Positions 32,613-44,440 are shown, counted from the stretch's first letter. The stretch: 64,000 nt of DNA from Omphiscola glabra (GCA_964017045.1 OZ024809.1:22877618-22941617), one strand, 5' to 3'. Translations and numbers: made by a program. Notes: a model not told the origin generated them from the sequence alone.

Positions 32613-32743
32613 CTCTAGTCGCTAAGCAACTGAACTTACATTAACAAGAAAAAACTAATTTAAAAAAAACACGCTCAAGATTCATTGTAAGTTGTATAAT
32701 CAGCCAATAGAACCTTCAGTTCGGTTACGTCTATAGTTTCATA

Positions 32744-32942
32744 CAGTGGCGTATCAAGGTGTGTGTTGAGGGCTGGGCCTGGGCGGCACTTTTTTCTTTA
32801 TGGGGGGGGGGGCGGGGGTCTGGCATTTTCGACTGAGCGAAGAGCTTTATTTTTATTTTTTATTATTTTTTTTTTTTCGTGCAAGGGGGTGGTGAAACTC
32901 TTGACCCGCCCCACAGGTGGCACTAACCCTGTCTACGCCCCT
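32744..32942. mobile_element. Probable MITE of the CAGTGGYGTA type
   Basis: The left end cagtggcgtatcaagg and right end tgtctacgcccctg resemble the elements at 6173 and 20544. No clean 8-bp duplication is seen. The interior has a G run and a T run. Confidence 0.5.
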
Positions 32943-33439
32943 GACGTATCCTTCGCTTTTTAGCTTTCCGCAAACGAATATAATTGCAATGGCGAGACCC
33001 CCCCCCCCCCAACCAAATCATACTATAGTGTATTTATGCACTCATCACTCACGTCAAGTCGATAGAGTTGGATAATGAAAATGATCCATCGTTTAATATT
33101 TGCTAAATAGTTCTATAAGTAAATTTTCACCCCCTTTTAACTTGTTCTAGTTCACACCCAACCACCCCACCCCCCACCCCCCCAAACCCCAACTGAATGC
33201 CATGACAACGAGGCAGCGCATCTTACGTAATTTAAAACCGGATCTGTGTTCACCACAGACGATCATGCCGTCTAGCGGCCGTCTTCTTTGTTATTAAAAC
33301 AAATAAGATGATAGCTGATAAACAATAGGATGGACGCCAAGAGAGGCGCACGACCAGGGTTAGTGGGAAGCTAAAATTATACACTCTAAGACAAACTTCG
33401 CCTCTTGGTCTCAAAAGTTGTTTAATCCGCTTCCTGGAT

Positions 33440-33515
33440 TTAAAACGTGCATAAATTGGCCATAACGCGCATAAATTGGCCAAAACGCGCATAAATTGGC
33501 CATAACGCGCAATCT
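33440..33515. repeat. 20-bp minisatellite, four copies
   Basis: The unit is cataaattggccataacgcg. Confidence 0.85.
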
Positions 33516-33734
33516 TCTTTTTGATATATTAAATTGTAAAAAAACTAACGAACAAGATGTTGTTCAACGCGTCAATGTCGTTAAACGACAAACATGACTG
33601 AAGTCAGACAAGTCAGGAACGATTAAAGTCAAAACAGGCACTGGACCATGGCCTAAACTAAGAGTCTGTGAAAAAAATATTTGAGCCAAGAGAACAATTG
33701 GGTTTAGGGTAGGTTCTCAGGACCAAATTTTCCT

Positions 33735-33895
33735 TCAAGCCTTTGATGTAATTCGTGTATGAAGCCTTGTCACAACTTTCAAATTACGATTTGATCAAAT
33801 TCTCAAAAAAAAAAAAAGAAAAGAAACCGTGCACAAAATAGTGCGGTCATGCAAGAAAATGACGCGAAATTTGATCGTGTGAACTGACGCAAAAT
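33735..33895. mobile_element. Palindrome-related repeat family Q, copy 1
   Basis: It shares atgaagccttgtcacaactt, 'gcacaaaatagtgcg' and 'gatcgtgtgaactgacgc' with 49094-49281. The terminal motif gtgaactga also ends family P. Confidence 0.65.
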
Positions 33896-33924
33896 GGAAT
33901 AATTTTTTTTTTTTGAAAGCTGTT

Positions 33925-34062
33925 ACTGGGAGCCCTAGAGATGAGCCATAATGCTCTTTTGAGATCAGTGACTGGGAGCCCTAGAGATGAGCCATAATGC
34001 TCTTTTGAGATCAGCGACTGGGAGCCCTAGAGATGATCCATAATGCTCTTTTGAGATCAGTA
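33925..34062. repeat. ~58-bp tandem repeat, about three copies
   Basis: The unit contains agccctagagatgagccata and atgctcttttgagatcag. Confidence 0.85.
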
Positions 34063-34285
34063 TTTAAAACCACTAAAGTTCCATTTTTTTCCCCCATCAT
34101 TACCAGCAGAGGCGTGTTTGGAAATAAACACTGGACATTGGCGCGGTGATTCTCAAATTATTTTTTGTCTCATTCGATGTGCCTTCAAAACAACACAATT
34201 GATACCATACCACACAGAAGAGCGATATATATACTAGAGGAGGGAGAAAAAGAGGAAGACAATGATCCCTGGAAATCATTACACA

Positions 34286-34447
34286 GAGAAGCCTGTCGCC
34301 GTATGTTTTTTCCCTTCTTTAACAAAAAAATAAAAAAGTGGATCTTGTACTATTATTAAGACATCAGGTGGAGGGAGCCGGGGTGGTAGGGGCGTGAGAG
34401 CCAAGGGGGTGGGAAGACTGAATGAGAAAGTCTAGAACACAAGGCTC
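34286..34447. repeat. Duplicated segment, copy A (pair at 35915-36077)
   Basis: About 162 bp, nearly identical to 35915-36077 (gagaagcctgtcgccgtatg at the left and agaacacaaggctc at the right). This copy is embedded in an RTE-like LINE tail: ctagaggagggagaaaaaga occurs on both sides (34232 and 34447). Confidence 0.85.
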
Positions 34448-34660
34448 TAGAGGAGGGAGAAAAAGAGGAAGACAAAGAAAAAGATGGGAAGATAATTTCA
34501 AAGAATGGACGGGATTAAAACTAAGCGATGCTATGCGGAGGGCAGAAGACCGAGAGGAATGGAGGAGAATAGTGTACATGTCATCTGTGGCGCCCCAATG
34601 GTCGAAGGACTACGGGACCTGATGATGATGGTGATATATATATATATATATTTGTCTTAC
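34447..34660 (+). mobile_element. RTE-like LINE, ORF2 C-terminal fragment with microsatellite tail
   Basis: The frame gives RGGRKRGRQRKRWEDNFKEW, then DAMRRAEDREEWRRIV and a stop at 34620-34622. The RxRKRWxDNxKEWTG block and the closing EDRxEWR are the usual carboxy end of RTE-type reverse transcriptase ORFs. A gatgatgatggtg plus TA tail follows. Everything upstream is lost, so it is a dead 5'-truncated copy. Confidence 0.8.
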
Positions 34661-34699
34661 TTTCCCTGGAAATCATTACACAGAATATGAGGAATCAGA

Positions 34700-35910
34700 C
34701 ACTCGTACAGTCCACTGTATAATGAGGAAACAGACAATCTGGTAACCCACGTGACTACTACTTCACCTACTTGAGTGGGGGGGGGCCGGGGGGGATAGAG
34801 TAACAGAAAGCCCGATGTCCAAATGTTATTTAGATTTCATAAGCCGTTTTCTATTTTTTTTTTTTTTTCGCGCACAGACGTGCAAGTAAATCTATTTTAT
34901 TTTTTTTTAAAACGAGGAATTGTGACATATTAAACAGAACGTACCTCTGGTGAAGATGATCACAGATTCCTCTCTGAGAACTTAGTTGAAATAATTCCTA
35001 CTCCAGCACAGCGCGATTAGAAATGATCACTGCTACACATCAAGAAACATCTCACAAACGTTTTAATTTGCCCACCCAATGATTCTTCATTCAGGTGTGT
35101 GATTTTATTTTTTTAACAATTTAAAAAAAAAAAAAATATTTAAAAAAAAAAATCTAAACAGAATGGTAAATGAACACAGACAGCTTTTCACTACAGCGTT
35201 TCGGCAGCGCAACTGACCAGAGAAATTCTTCAATCGTTTGTTGTAATCCTTGAAAGATTTTTTTTTCTCCCCCTAAAAAGTCTCACTTGTCCGTCTGCAC
35301 CTTATCGACTGATGTTTCCGAGATGGCACGGTGGATCGGGTTCCACTATCTCTCCACTGCCTCCGTACACGATCTAATGGGGTGTAACTGAAGCCGCTTT
35401 CTCAGGTGAGATCTTATGCCGGGACGACAACGCTGGTGGCGGGGTGGGGGTGGTGGGGGAGGGGGAGTGGGGCTTGGGTTGACAAGTTCTGGGGGGGGGG
35501 GTTGGGGGGGGTTGGTCGACGATGGTATTGGTAGGGTAAAAGTAAAGAAGTGGGGGGGGGGATGCTAAAGAATAATAATTGATTTTTTTCGGGGGGGGGG
35601 GGAATAAGGGTAAAACAAATATGTAGCTCACCCCCCTCCCCGAGATGTGAGGATGGTATTTTAATGCAGTCATTTTGATTTTTTTAAGTTGGGGATGGGG
35701 CGCCTTTGCTGGTATGAAGGGTTGTAACGTGGTGCAGAATAACGGGATGGTGGGTGGGATGGAAAATGGACTAGGGTTAACTGCGCATTTTACCTTATAA
35801 GAGGGGGATGGGGTGAGGGGGGCGGTGATCGGAACATTCAATGTAGGGGGGGGGGGAATGGGGTGTGGGGGGCGGTGATCGGAACATTCAATGTAGGTAC
35901 GCCATAAAAT
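34700..35910. other. G-rich non-coding region
   Basis: It holds several poly-G runs (34780, 35490, 35552, 35592, 35848) and AT tracts. A ~55-bp unit with cggtgatcggaacattcaat is tandemly duplicated at 35821-35897. A long minus-strand frame at 35374-35841 is proline-rich because of the poly-G runs and is not taken as a gene. Confidence 0.6.
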
Positions 35911-35914
35911 GGAA

Positions 35915-36077
35915 GAGAAGCCTGTCGCCGTATGTTTTTTCCCTTCTTTAACAAAAATAATAAAAATGTTGATCTTGTACTATTATTAAGACATCAGGTG
36001 GAGGGAGCCGGGGTGGTAGGGGCGTGAGAGCCAAGGGGGCGGGAAGACTGAATGAGAAAGTCTAGAACACAAGGCTC
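35915..36077. repeat. Duplicated segment, copy B
   Basis: Near-identical to 34286-34447. It continues into unique sequence (cagagccccatgccgtagc), so it probably represents the source locus. Confidence 0.85.
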
Positions 36078-36212
36078 CAGAGCCCCATGCCGTAGCGCCG
36101 TAAAACTCAGACAACAGGTATAGAGAATCCACAGGTAAAAACTGTCCACCGAGATGGTGAGTAGATCTTGGCGGTGGGAAGTTCGTGTGGCAAGTGGTCT
36201 GATTCATTCAAA

Positions 36213-36528
36213 GTGGTCTCTTCACAACAAGGTGGTCTTTTCACAACAAGGTGGTCTTTTCACAACAAGGTGGTCTTTTCACAACAAGGTGGTATTTTCG
36301 CAACAAGGTGGTCTTTTCAACAAGGTAGTCTTTTTCACAAGGTGGTTTTTCGACAAGGTAGTATTTTTCACAAGGTGGTTTTTCAACAAGGTAGTATTTT
36401 TCACAACAAGGTGGTCTTTTCAGCAGAGTAGTCTTTTTCAAAAGGTGTTTTTTCCACAAGGTAGTATTTTGCACAACAAGGTGGTCTTTTCAGCAAGGTG
36501 GTCTCTTCAACAAAGTGGTATCAAAGTG
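36213..36528. repeat. ~19-bp minisatellite with indels
   Basis: About 17 copies of caaggtggtcttttcacaa. Unit length varies between 15 and 19, so frames break. Confidence 0.9.
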
Positions 36529-36599
36529 CCAGATTTATGGAGTCACAGTTACATTAAAACTATAGTGAAAATTAAAAATCTAATGATTCCTTAATTAAG

Positions 36600-37250
36600 T
36601 AAGTTTAAAAAAAAATGTTTCTTGACATTTATTGTTTGTTTTTGTTTTTCTTAAGAGAGTCTATTCTTATGTAAAACTGATACATTTTAACATTTTAAAG
36701 AAAACAAACACATTTTCACTTTACGACACAATATTTTTTTGTCATTTCTAAGACCGGAAGACGTCACATCGCATTATGTAATGCTACTATTTTTAAACAA
36801 TGTTTTCATAAAAAATGGCTTCTAAAACAATAAAAATCCGCATATATATATATATAAATATATATATATATGGTTAAGACCCACTACGCTGGCTCACATT
36901 AACGTAGAAGTATCGAACAGCTGTTGAGAAATTGGCCAAACGGAATGCCGGGATGTTTTATTAATAGATTAATGAGCTTGGCCAGACGCCCGGGTGTTCT
37001 ATTAATAGATTTCCACCCATGAAATGACAAACCCGATAGAAGTATTTAAAAAAAACAAACAGTTCCGTGTAATACAACAATCACGAATATGACTGATTTC
37101 TACGCCAGAGGAATACTTTTTGTTGACTTGTGTTTATATCGGAATCATTGTAAAATGTTGTCTTTATTTAAAAATATGTATTTATTTACGCGCTAAAGAA
37201 AATTAACCCATAATAGCCAAAATCTTTTTGGCTAAAATCGTCTTCGGCTC
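36600..37250. other. AT-rich non-coding DNA with a possible regulatory core
   Basis: It includes a TA tract (36841-36871). At 36890-37035 base composition is balanced and two copies of tattaatagatt (36960 and 37000) flank gcttggccagacgcccggg. No gene is seen. Confidence 0.45.
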
Positions 37251-37254
37251 CAGC

Positions 37255-37522
37255 AGAATTCGAATGTTTAGCTCTAGGAGAGAATTCGAATGTTTAGCTC
37301 TAGAACGGAATTCGAATGTTTAGCTCTAGAAGAGAATTCAAATGTTTAGCTCTAGAAGAGAATTCGAATGTTTAGCTCTAGACCGGAATTCAAATGTTTA
37401 GCTCTAGAACAGAATTCAAATGTTTAGCTCTAGAAGAGAATTCGAATGTTTAGCTCTAGAAGAGAATTCGAATGTTTAGCTCCAGAAGAGAATTCGAATG
37501 TTTAGCTCTAGGCCAGAATTCA
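37255..37522. repeat. 26-bp minisatellite with EcoRI-like and XbaI-like palindromes
   Basis: Ten copies of gaattcgaatgtttagctct plus agaaga. Confidence 0.93.
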
Positions 37523-38057
37523 GTATACGAAAACAAGCTTTCGCCATAACAATCATTGTGATATTTATCAACAATAGTCATGTGACAAATGTCCGGAATT
37601 TTATTGGGGTCGAAAACACCACATCGATTTGCGCCTCCACCAATCCATAAAAATACATGTCCATACATATTTCAGCTTGACATTAAAAAAAAAAAAAAAA
37701 AGCCATGAATAATGTTGACCCCCACCAGTGAAAATGAAAATCCACACACGCCTCGTGCACAAACCTGCCCCAGGTTTTCCCAGCTGTACCATCGACTCGG
37801 AGAGCTGCTTGGCGGGCCGGCTCGGCGCCGGGCACGTAGACGGGGGAGCGAGTCGTCTCCACGCCGGTAATCGGCATACAGGCGGGACGCAGAAATTATG
37901 GGATGTCGACTCCGCTATTGTTCCGTGACTGTTAGCCAACGTTAGTTAGTGAAGCCTCGAGAGATGGCCAAAAAAAAATAAATATATATATTTTTTTTAA
38001 ATTAAAAAAAAAAAATAAAAAATGGAAAGATCTGAATTAGCTTCTGCCGAGTTAACG

Positions 38058-38114
38058 TCATGTGACAGCTACGTCATATGACATCTAAGTCATATGACAT
38101 CTAAGTCATATAAG
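38058..38114. repeat. 17-bp tandem repeat, three copies
   Basis: The unit is gtcatatgacatctaa(g), with the CATATG palindrome. Confidence 0.8.
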
Positions 38115-38807
38115 ACATGAAATAGTTCGTCACATCATGTTATCAGTTAAATTTTTTAATAAATTCTATCATCTACAAAAAAAAAAAAAAAAAATTATTT
38201 CGTAAATGCAAATTAATAACCGATATGTTTTTTTCCTACATAAAATTTGCAATGGAAGGAAGCGATCCTAATTCAAAAAAGTTCTTAAAACTTTTGGCAG
38301 TTCCCCATCCCCATCTCGATTTCAAAATATATTTGCCGCAGCCCCCCCTCCCCTTTCCGTACGCCCCTATTTCGATTTAAAAAAAATATTTCCCTCACCT
38401 ACTATAAATAAAATGCAAATAAACATGATTTTCTTGGTCTCCCCACTCCAACCCAAATACCTCTGCACCCAGGGTCGCGTGCACCCTTTCTAAGAACCAC
38501 TGAGCTAATTTATGCTTTTGAAAGAAATTGTTAAATATCGGTTGGCCTAAAGACTGAAATTCCAGGATTTCAGTCATTTAAAGAAAATGAATGGAATAAA
38601 TAACCAATCACAAAAGGAGAGAAAGAGGAGACAAAAAAGAAATATAGATAGAAAGAAGAGAATCAGTTAACAAAATAATAATAATAATTTAAAAATCTTT
38701 GAAACCAGACTGAAAAGATTAGACAACCCTTGGTATAAATGAAAGTGGATGAGTACCCCCTAGTCATGCCCAGCCCACAACTTTCCGCCCTTAGGTAATC
38801 CGCTCCT

Positions 38808-39430
38808 GGCTACCGCAATGCTGGCTACACCGCTGCTGGTTACACCACTGCTAACTACGCCACTGCTAACCACGCCACTGCTAACCACGCCACTGCTAAT
38901 TACGCCACTGCTAACTACGCCACTGCTAACTACGCCACTGCTAACAACGCCACTGCTAACTACGCCACTGCTAACTACGCCACTGCTAACTACGCCACTG
39001 CTAACTACGCCACTGCTAACTACGCCACTGCTAACTACGCCACTGCTAACTACGCCACTGCTAATAACGCCACTGCTAACTATGCCACTGCTAACTACGC
39101 CACTGCTAACAAAACAACGCCACTGCTATCTACGCCACTGCTAACTACACCACTGCTAACTACGCCACTGCTATCTACACCACTGCTAACAACGCCACTG
39201 CTAACTACGCCACTGCTATCTACACCACTGCTAACTACGCGACTGCTAACTACGCCACTGCTAACTACACCACTGCTAACTACGCCACTGCTATCTACAC
39301 CACTGCTAACTACGCGACTGCTATCTACACCACTGCTAACTACGCGACTGCTATCTACACCACTGCTAACTACGCCACTGCTATCTACACCACTGCTAAC
39401 TACGCCACTGCTAACTACGCCACTGCTATC
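38808..39430. repeat. 15-bp minisatellite, about 41 copies
   Basis: The unit is ctgctaactacgcca with variants aacaacg, atctaca and gactgc. The left half is homogeneous (ctaactacg); the right half mixes variants. 15 is a multiple of three, hence 108- and 153-codon artefact frames. Confidence 0.94.
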
Positions 39431-39699
39431 ATAAAGCAATGCTCGTCTTTTGATATGTGAATAGTCGGGACAATACGATAGTACCAGAACAGTCCAACAA
39501 CAAATAGACAATGTGGGAATCTTTTCTTTGTGTCGCCAATCAGGCAAGTGGCGCATACTTCGAATGGCGAATAGTTACAAAAAAGTCAGAGTCGGCACCA
39601 TGATAAGTTGATCATTAGGGTTAGTACAAGGGAGACTTTTGGGCCGTAATCTAAAAAATTTTTTTCAGTAGTGAGAGAATGAAATTTATACAATTATCT

Positions 39700-40092
39700 C
39701 CGGTTGCTAATGCACTAGCCATGTTCATAAGGGAGTAGTCTCAGACCCTCACCAGAATATGTGTGTAAGTGGAATATGTTGTATGGCTGAGCAGATGGAG
39801 TTGGTTGCTAATGCACTAGCCATGTCCCTAAAAGAGTAATCTCACACCCTCACCAGAATATATGTGTAAGTGGAATATGTTGTATGGCTGAGCAGATGGA
39901 TTTGGTTGCTAATGCACTAGCCATGTCCCTAAAAGAGTAATCTCAGACCCTCACCAGAATATGTGTGTAAGTGGAATATGTTGTATGGCTGAGCAGATGG
40001 AGTTGGTGGCTAATTCCCTAGCCATGTTCATAAAGGAGTAATTTCAGGCCCTTGCCAGAATATGTGTGTTACTTAGTGGAATATGTTCGGAT
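39700..40092. repeat. ~101-bp tandem repeat, about four copies
   Basis: Each copy begins gttgctaatgcactagccat and contains 'tcaccagaatatgtgtgtaa' and 'gtatggctgagcagatgg'. The last copy is the most diverged. Confidence 0.9.
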
Positions 40093-40568
40093 AATGCTAG
40101 GGTTGCCACGTCAATTCTTAAAAAAACCAAGAGATACCATTGATCGTGTTCTTACATGGATAATATATACCACATCAGGTAATGGTATCATCGGGCTGTC
40201 GAGCTAATGCTCTTTATCCCCTCCCCAAAGCACCCCCTTCCCTTAAGTCCGAGTCTCGGGGCCGCGAAGAGGCACGTTGGAGATGTCCATTTTGCCAGGA
40301 CAGCCCCCACCCGAGTCTGCTCGATCGGGTTCCGCTAGGGGCCGCGCCAACCCAAAGACACCTGCGCATACACACAGTGCACACGATCGACTTTCCTATA
40401 TCGAGTCGGGATGGTAAATTTACGTCCTAATATATTTCTCCATCCATCCCGAGAAACGTCAGACGCCCTGTTACACGGACAATAATTAGTTCTAAAAAAA
40501 CCTTCAGTTTTTAAACAAATAAAAACACTCAAAGAATTGTAATAAATGAGAGGAATCATCTTCTAGGA

Positions 40569-40746
40569 CAGCGGTTCTCAAACTGTGGGTCACACCCTTT
40601 GGAGTGCGAACGATCCTTTCATAAGGGTCGCCTAAGACCACCAGAAAACACATACACTCTATAGTTATGAAGTATAAATGAAAATAATGATGTGGTTAGT
40701 GGTCGCCATAACATGAGGTCGCGTCATTGAAAAGTTGAGAATCACT
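40569..40746. mobile_element. SPIN-like hAT MITE, copy 5 (inverted)
   Basis: A 178-bp element from cagcggttctcaaactgtg to aaagttgagaatcact. The flanks ttctagga and tcctagga match in 7 of 8 bases. It is the most diverged copy. Confidence 0.85.
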
Positions 40747-40749
40747 TCC

Positions 40750-41736
40750 TAGGAGGAAACAGATAATAATTTAAAAAAAATTTTAAAAAAAAATAATAAT
40801 AAAATTGGTTAATTTTTTATGTCCTGCAAGATAGTAGGCATGTCTGCAGTTTCATGAGGCAACATGTTCCTTTAGACTTTATAATAATAAGGAAGGAACT
40901 TCAAACTTATAATTTCTTATATATTTACCATATCGATTTAATGTACCCTAGGGTGATCTGTTTTTTTTCTTTTTTTCTTATTTTGAATATTTAAATCTTT
41001 GGCTAATGCTAAGAGATTGGTCCATGACGTCATCTGCGTGTTGAGTTAAGTTGCTGTTTTATTATTATGTTGCTGATGACTTTAGGGTTCAGGTTAGGTT
41101 TAGGGATAGATATAGGGTTCAGGTTAGGTTTAGGGATACATTTAGGAAATTTTTTAAATTTTTTTAAAAACGTTTTATTCTTAATTTTACGGCTCACGGC
41201 AGTCAAGTTTGCGGCCATGGTAAAAAACGCGGGCCTTTCTCTTGGCATTTACCAAATCTTTTTTTTTAAATCTACATATCTATGACGTTTAACTTATACA
41301 AGGAATTAAGGCTTAAGACATTTGTTGTTATCAGTCAACACAATAAAAGACGCAACGAATAATCGACAATAAGCATTCGATGAATAGTCTCACTAGACTC
41401 ACGGCGATATGAAACCTCACACGTTAGTGTAAGATTTTTTTTGGTGCTATTAATAGCCATGACCTACCCATCATTCGTGACCACATTGTGTACGGTGCGT
41501 TTAGGTGCGCATGACGAGAATGTTAAGGTAATAGAAATTGTAGTGACATCTTTAAAGGAAAAATTACGACGACATAGGGGACATTAACTACGAAATTGGG
41601 GACAATTACGACGACATAGAGGACATTTACTACTGTGGAAAAAATGAGTCTTGCAACGACGTTGCCAGATTTGAATGGACTTTCCTTTTAAGGCGGGGAC
41701 CTGTAGTGGACACGCCAAACTCATTTGATAGTAGCG
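40750..41736. other. AT-rich DNA without genes
   Basis: It holds poly-A/T runs and a partial duplication of 'tatagggttcaggttaggtttaggga' (41080-41140). No coding signal was seen. Confidence 0.55.
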
Positions 41737-41737
41737 A

Positions 41738-41915
41738 CACGCACACACACACACACGCACACACACACACACGCACACACACACACACACGAACGCACAC
41801 ACACACACATGCGCGCATACACACACACATGCACACACATACACACGCACACACACATGCACACGCACACACACACCCACATGCACACACACAAACACGC
41901 GCACACACAACCACG
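41738..41915. repeat. CA microsatellite with CG interruptions
   Basis: An imperfect (CA)n with regular acgcac and atgcac interruptions, about 178 bp. Alternating purine-pyrimidine sequence of this length can adopt Z-DNA. Confidence 0.95.
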
Positions 41916-42189
41916 TTATATAGATTAAAAAATGAGATAAATGATTTCGCTTCGAAAATGCTTTTAATGGGGAAAATGAAAAAAAAAGTATATACTTATA
42001 TTGCCACATAGAACTATAGTGTCTATGAATTTAATGAATAGCGACACTAATTGTGTACATATGACATGACATGATGCCTTAGAATCACATTTGCAGACAT
42101 GGGGGGGGGAAAAGACAGAAAGAGGAGAAAACTTTCGACAATAGTCTCGACAAATAAAGAATTGTTCGTTCACTTTGTTCTGTTTAAAA

Positions 42190-42622
42190 TCAATTGAGGG
42201 AGGGAGGGAGAGAGGGGGATAGAGGGAGAGAGAGACAGAAAGCGAAAGAAACAGATAGAAAGAGTGAGAGAGAAATGGGGACATAGATAGAGAGAGACAG
42301 AGGGTGAGAGAGTGAGGGATGGAGGGAGAGAGAGAGAGTGGAGATGGAGGGGGTGAGAGTTGGACAGAGAGAGAGAGAGATGGGGAGACGGGGGTGGGAG
42401 AAAGAGAGAGAGGGGGAGTGAGAGAGAGAGTCAGGGAGGGGGTGGAGGGGTGGGGTGGGAAGGTGAGAGGGGAGGGAGGGATTGAAAGAGAGAGACAGAG
42501 AAGGGGAGAGAGTCGGATGGAGGGGGAGTGAGAGAGAGAGAGGGGGGAAGGAGTGAGAGAGAGACAGAGAGAGGGCGAGAGGGAGCGATAGAGGGAGAGA
42601 GAGGGCAGGGACAAAACGAGAG
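42190..42622. repeat. GA-rich purine tract
   Basis: About 430 bp of almost pure purine on the + strand, built of gagaga, gggag and cagaga blocks. Frames across it are compositional artefacts. Confidence 0.92.
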
Positions 42623-42764
42623 AGGTGGATGATTAAACAAAAAGTGATCGAAAATAAAGAGAGGGGGAACTCAGTTTCATCAGATAAATAGTTAGAGTTA
42701 AAAATAAAAAATAAGTATATAGCCTTTAATTTATAAAAATCATCTACTAATAACGTAACATAGG

Positions 42765-43335
42765 AGATGGCGTCCGTGGGCCGTCGAGCGTGAGCTCTTA
42801 ATGCCCCCCGGCACCCCTCCACACGGGCCAGGCGTCGGGTCTCCCCCGCTGACAGACCGTGCGGCGGAGCGCCGGGGACCTCCCCTCTGGCCTGGGGGAC
42901 GTCCGGTTGACCGAAAACTCTGCGTTTAAAGCGTTCGCGGTCCAGTCTCCGGGGGTCAGGACGGCTTTGCTTCCACTCCGGAGGGATGGTGTTGCGTTAC
43001 CACCCCCACCGCCCAGGGAGTCTCACGGCCGCGTATAAAAAATCATAGGTATAGGCTTATTCGCCACCCCTACCTCATATCCATCAACGTCAACAGGTAA
43101 TCATTTTAGACACTGCTGCTCCCGTTGCGTTGGGAGTCATGCGGTCGGACGGGGTTTTTGACTTCGGGTGGACAAATCCGCCCTACTAGTCCGCCACGCC
43201 ACGAAGAGGCAAACCCCATATGGGCGCCCCCCAAGTTCGGTTCTTCTTGAAGATTTCAATCTCATTCCTGCAGACTTGGGTGACGCACCTGTCAGCCCGA
43301 CTACTATCCTTATAACAACATTAAAGTCTATCGAC
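42765..43335. other. GC-rich, CpG-containing segment of unknown nature
   Basis: GC content rises sharply against the flanks (for example gtgcggcggagcgccgggga). The + strand has an open stretch at 43168-43340 without a family I recognise. It ends against a 16-bp repeat and the LINE at 43478. It could be a 5' fragment of a retroelement or an exon; I cannot decide. Confidence 0.35.
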
Positions 43336-43373
43336 ACATCATTCCGGAGACTTCCATTTCGAGGTAATCAGAC

Positions 43374-43442
43374 ACCGCTGTGGTTTCAGAGACCGCTGTG
43401 GTTTCAGAAACCGCTGTGGTTTCAGAGACCGCTGTGGTTTCA
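43374..43442. repeat. 16-bp tandem repeat, about four copies
   Basis: The unit is gaccgctgtggtttca. Confidence 0.88.
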
Positions 43443-43477
43443 TCTCAGTGTTTGGTGTTAAGTGTTGACCATGGCAT

Positions 43478-44022
43478 AATAATAATAATAATATAGTTCA
43501 TTTGAAAAATCACGCTTCATCCCCAAAGGCTCGAAGCGCGGTATACAAAAACAAAGCTGGGAGATAATAACTAGTTGGAAAAGATGGTAGACAACTTCAC
43601 TTCAGAAGGTGTTAGCGAAATAGATGAGTTTTTAAATTTGTCTTGAAGGCCTCCAGCGGCTGGCTGTGTCTGAGAGCGCCAGGAAGGGTGTTCCAAATGG
43701 TTGGGCCAGCAAATGCGAACGTGCGCTTTCCGTAAATCTCAAGGCGAAAACGCGGTATCGAGAGTTTGCCACTATCGGATGAGCGGAGTTGTCTATTTGG
43801 TACATAAGGCGTCATGAGCGCTTGGAGAGAGGACGGCGCCAGGTCATGCAAGCAGCGGTAGCACAGAGTTGCAATTTTGTACTCTATGCGAGCGAGGACC
43901 GGCAGCCAATGCAGTTCTCTCAGAAGAGTTTTAGCTTGGTCGAATTTGCGTTTACGAAGAACAATGCGAGCCGCATTATTCTGTGCTTTTTGAATTTTAT
44001 CCAGGAGCGTAGCTGGCATCAA
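43478..44022 (-). mobile_element. L2/CR1-like LINE, ORF2 C-terminus and 3' end (5'-truncated)
   Basis: The minus strand reads LLDKIQKAQNNAARIVLRKR, then ELHWLPVLARIEYKIATLCY, CLHDLAPSSL, FAFAGPTIWNTLPGALR and KTHLFR, with a stop just before 43612. This is the classic C-terminal part of L2/CR1-type reverse transcriptase ORFs. The frame is intact for 136 codons, so the copy is young. The 3' UTR has 'gtataccgcgcttcgagcc' and ends in a TTATTATTATTA tail at 43478-43494. It is truncated just upstream of 44022. Confidence 0.9.
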
Positions 44023-44059
44023 ATGAAGGGAAATGATTTATACACTACGCTCCTATTTA

Positions 44060-44440
44060 CCCTTACAACACCGGGTCCTTAACAACATATTCCTAGAACA
44101 ACCGGGTCCATAACAAATTACCCCCTGGAACCATGGGACTTAACAACATACCCCTTCAACCCTGGGTCCTTAACAAAATACCCCTTGGAAACCCCTCCCA
44201 GCATCTTTCATACAACCCCCTGCTCCTTACCAACACCCTCTAAAACCCTTGTTCCCTACTACTTCCTTACAACCCCGGTTCCCTATCAACACCCCTACAC
44301 GCCCCTGTTCCCTACTACCATCATCCTTACAACTCAACCAATATATCTCTTAAAATACCGGTTCCCTTACCACCATCTGCCCAACAATCCCGGTTCTCTA
44401 CCATCATTGTCCTGTTGTCATTCAATACCATCCCCCGCCA
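44060..44440. repeat. Degenerate C-rich tandem repeat
   Basis: Diverged copies of ccctgggtccttaacaacat plus acccctt. Unit length is about 33 at the left and decays to the right. Confidence 0.65.

Noticed and set aside
35374..35841. 155-codon proline-rich minus-strand frame
   Set aside because: It depends on poly-G runs and a local duplication; no domain or splice sites.
41584..42822. Several 100-216-codon frames around 41.6-42.8 kb
   Set aside because: They are CA and GA simple repeats read on both strands (Cys/Val or Ser/Leu/Pro bias).
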